64,000 nt of DNA. Source: Allopontixanthobacter confluentis. Lineage in GTDB: Bacteria; Pseudomonadota; Alphaproteobacteria; Sphingomonadales; Sphingomonadaceae. Below are positions 63,072 to 64,000 of this stretch, one piece after another (position 1 is the first letter of the stretch; every line of letters begins with the position of its first letter). The DNA is taken from the NCBI RefSeq assembly GCF_009827615.1, contig NZ_WTYU01000001.1:1199001-1263000 (forward strand), written 5' to 3'. Position numbers and translations under genes: made by a program. The notes beneath the pieces were generated by a model that worked only from the letters and a program-made list of their open reading frames with translations, did not search any database and was not told the DNA's origin.

Positions 63072-63854
63072 ATGGAACAGCGCATTACCGACCAGGACGT
63101 ACTTCCCGCCGAAACTCTGGCCTTGCCCAGGCGAGGGTGGCGGATCAATCCGGTGAAGGCTGTTGTGGTGACGGGAATTTGCTGGACGGGCTTTGCCATG
63201 ATGGCATGGCTGGTCCACCATAATCGCACGACTGCGCTCGATCACACCGGCTTGTTGTTCTGGCGCAATGCGGGCGACCTTACGCCGATCGGCAGCCCCA
63301 TGGTGCTGGAGGCGCTGCGCGATATGACCGCATTGGGCGGTACGCTGATCATGACCATGATGGTGCTTGCCGCAATCACGGCTCTGCTGTTCCTGAAATT
63401 GCGGCGCGAGGCGTTTTTGCTGGCCATTACGGCCATGACCGGCACCCTTGTGGAAGTGCAGATGAAGCTGTGGGTCGGGCGCGCCCGGCCCGAAATAGTG
63501 CCGCATCTTACCGAAGCTGGCGGGATGAGCTTTCCCAGCGGCCACAGCTTCAATTCGGCCATGATCTACATCGCCATTGCGCTGGCCTTTGCCACCATGA
63601 GCGCGCGCCATTCTGTCAGATATACCATCGTGGGGGTTGCCATCGCCCTGTCGATGCTGATCGCTACCAGCCGCGTATGGCTGGGGGTTCATTTTCCCAG
63701 CGACGTGATTGCCGGTTGGCTGGGCGGCGCTGGCTGGGCGTTTCTGGCATCAGCCCTGTTCTTCCAGCCCGCCAAGGCTGCCGCTGAAAGCCACGCTGCG
63801 GAAAAACTGGACGTGATTACCGAAAAGGGACGCACTGCGCATCAGCCACAGTGA
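63072..63854 (+). CDS. PAP2-family phosphatase
   Basis: A 260-aa membrane phosphatase of the undecaprenyl-pyrophosphate/PgpB type with about six membrane helices. The three motifs are intact: KLWVGRARP, FPSGHSFNS and SRVWLGVHFPSD. It probably dephosphorylates lipid phosphates on the periplasmic side. The ATG 63072 is inside an inverted repeat (CTGTTCC/GGAACAG), and no Shine-Dalgarno is obvious. Its last 38 bp overlap the end of the next minus-strand gene. Confidence 0.9.
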   Translation: MEQRITDQDVLPAETLALPRRGWRINPVKAVVVTGICWTGFAMMAWLVHHNRTTALDHTGLLFWRNAGDLTPIGSPMVLEALRDMTALGGTLIMTMMVLAAITALLFLKLRREAFLLAITAMTGTLVEVQMKLWVGRARPEIVPHLTEAGGMSFPSGHSFNSAMIYIAIALAFATMSARHSVRYTIVGVAIALSMLIATSRVWLGVHFPSDVIAGWLGGAGWAFLASALFFQPAKAAAESHAAEKLDVITEKGRTAHQPQ

Positions 63855-64000
63855 CGGAAAACTGGCCCCTGGCGAGCGGATCGTAAAAACGGGCATCGCG
63901 CAGGTGAATTGCGCCATCGGTGCCGCTTTCCGCAAACGGTGCGCGAGACCAGAACAGAAACGCGTCGAGATCGGGCGTGGATTTCCACTGCCTTTGCATA
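63817..64000 (-). CDS. C-terminal end of a probable membrane-bound metal-dependent hydrolase (partial)
   Basis: The last 60 codons of a minus-strand gene that continues past the right edge. The sequence, with AFLFWSRAPFAESGTD followed by HLRDARFYDPLARGQFSV, resembles the tail of YdjM/DUF457-type metal-dependent hydrolases, but the catalytic part is not in view. It converges on, and overlaps by 38 bp, the PAP2 gene. Confidence 0.55.
   Translation of the reverse strand, partial: MQRQWKSTPDLDAFLFWSRAPFAESGTDGAIHLRDARFYDPLARGQFSVTVADAQCVPFR

Noticed and set aside
63055-63080. LexA box at the PAP2/photolyase gap
   Set aside because: A GTTC at 63061-63064 is followed seven bases later by ATGG, not GTTC, so the direct repeat is absent; only the inverted repeat remains.

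Overview
The window looks like a chromosomal segment of an alphaproteobacterium of the order Sphingomonadales, probably near the Erythrobacteraceae. This is inferred from high GC, the character of the housekeeping proteins (RNase E ending in a GWW motif, an XrtA fused to EpsI, a DnaE with a degenerate PHP motif) and the gene order rne / amidase / mrcA / prfB. Only protein character and neighbourhood were used; no database search was run. Fifty-six protein-coding genes, two of them cut by the window edges, and one decayed gene remnant are described. No rRNA, tRNA, CRISPR array, insertion sequence or prophage was seen.

Layout. 0-7.6 kb: prfB (partial), penicillin-binding protein 1A and a cell-wall amidase on the minus strand, divergent from rne, which ends at a strong terminator. 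7.6-15.4 kb: a frameshifted VOC-family remnant, a methyltransferase, a divergent PLP-enzyme/ATP-grasp pair of unknown function, an SDR, then sdhB, a hotdog thioesterase, zapE and a pirin. 15.4-28.3 kb: a ten-gene minus-strand exosortase A (XrtA) exopolysaccharide operon (export lipoprotein, chain-length protein, tyrosine kinase, beta-barrel, ATPase, deacetylase, FemAB protein, glycosyltransferase, XrtA-EpsI, amidotransferase). 28.5-34.1 kb: an accessory module on two divergent arms (AMP ligase and PLP decarboxylase; GNAT protein, acyl carrier protein and two alpha/beta-hydrolase-fold proteins). 34.1-43 kb: RNA methyltransferase, nnr, a lipoprotein, ilvD, a 14-bp tandem repeat, N-formylglutamate amidohydrolase, ispE and ETF-ubiquinone oxidoreductase. 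42.5-46.7 kb, plus strand: UDG-like protein, lytic transglycosylase, moaB and a radical SAM protein behind a textbook alphaproteobacterial LexA box. 46.7-56.2 kb, minus strand: GNAT, DUF1330, acyl-CoA synthetase, dnaE, a small membrane protein, gpx, a hypothetical, lolD and lolC/E. 56.4-64 kb: purF, SDR, PilZ protein, beta-lactamase-fold lipoprotein, cfa, photolyase, PAP2 phosphatase and the end of a probable metal-dependent hydrolase.

How the parts fit. The XrtA block encodes export, polymer-length control, trimming and envelope sorting for a secreted polysaccharide/PEP-CTERM system, but no PEP-CTERM substrate, priming glycosyltransferase or PrsK/PrsR regulator is in the window, so these must lie elsewhere. 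The adjoining acyl-ACP/amine/GNAT module has the parts to activate an acid, load it on a carrier protein, make an amine and join them. Its product is unknown, and it is the most promising target here. The rest is largely core metabolism and envelope or DNA maintenance, with many tightly coupled ATGA/GTGA junctions and several TTG or GTG starts.
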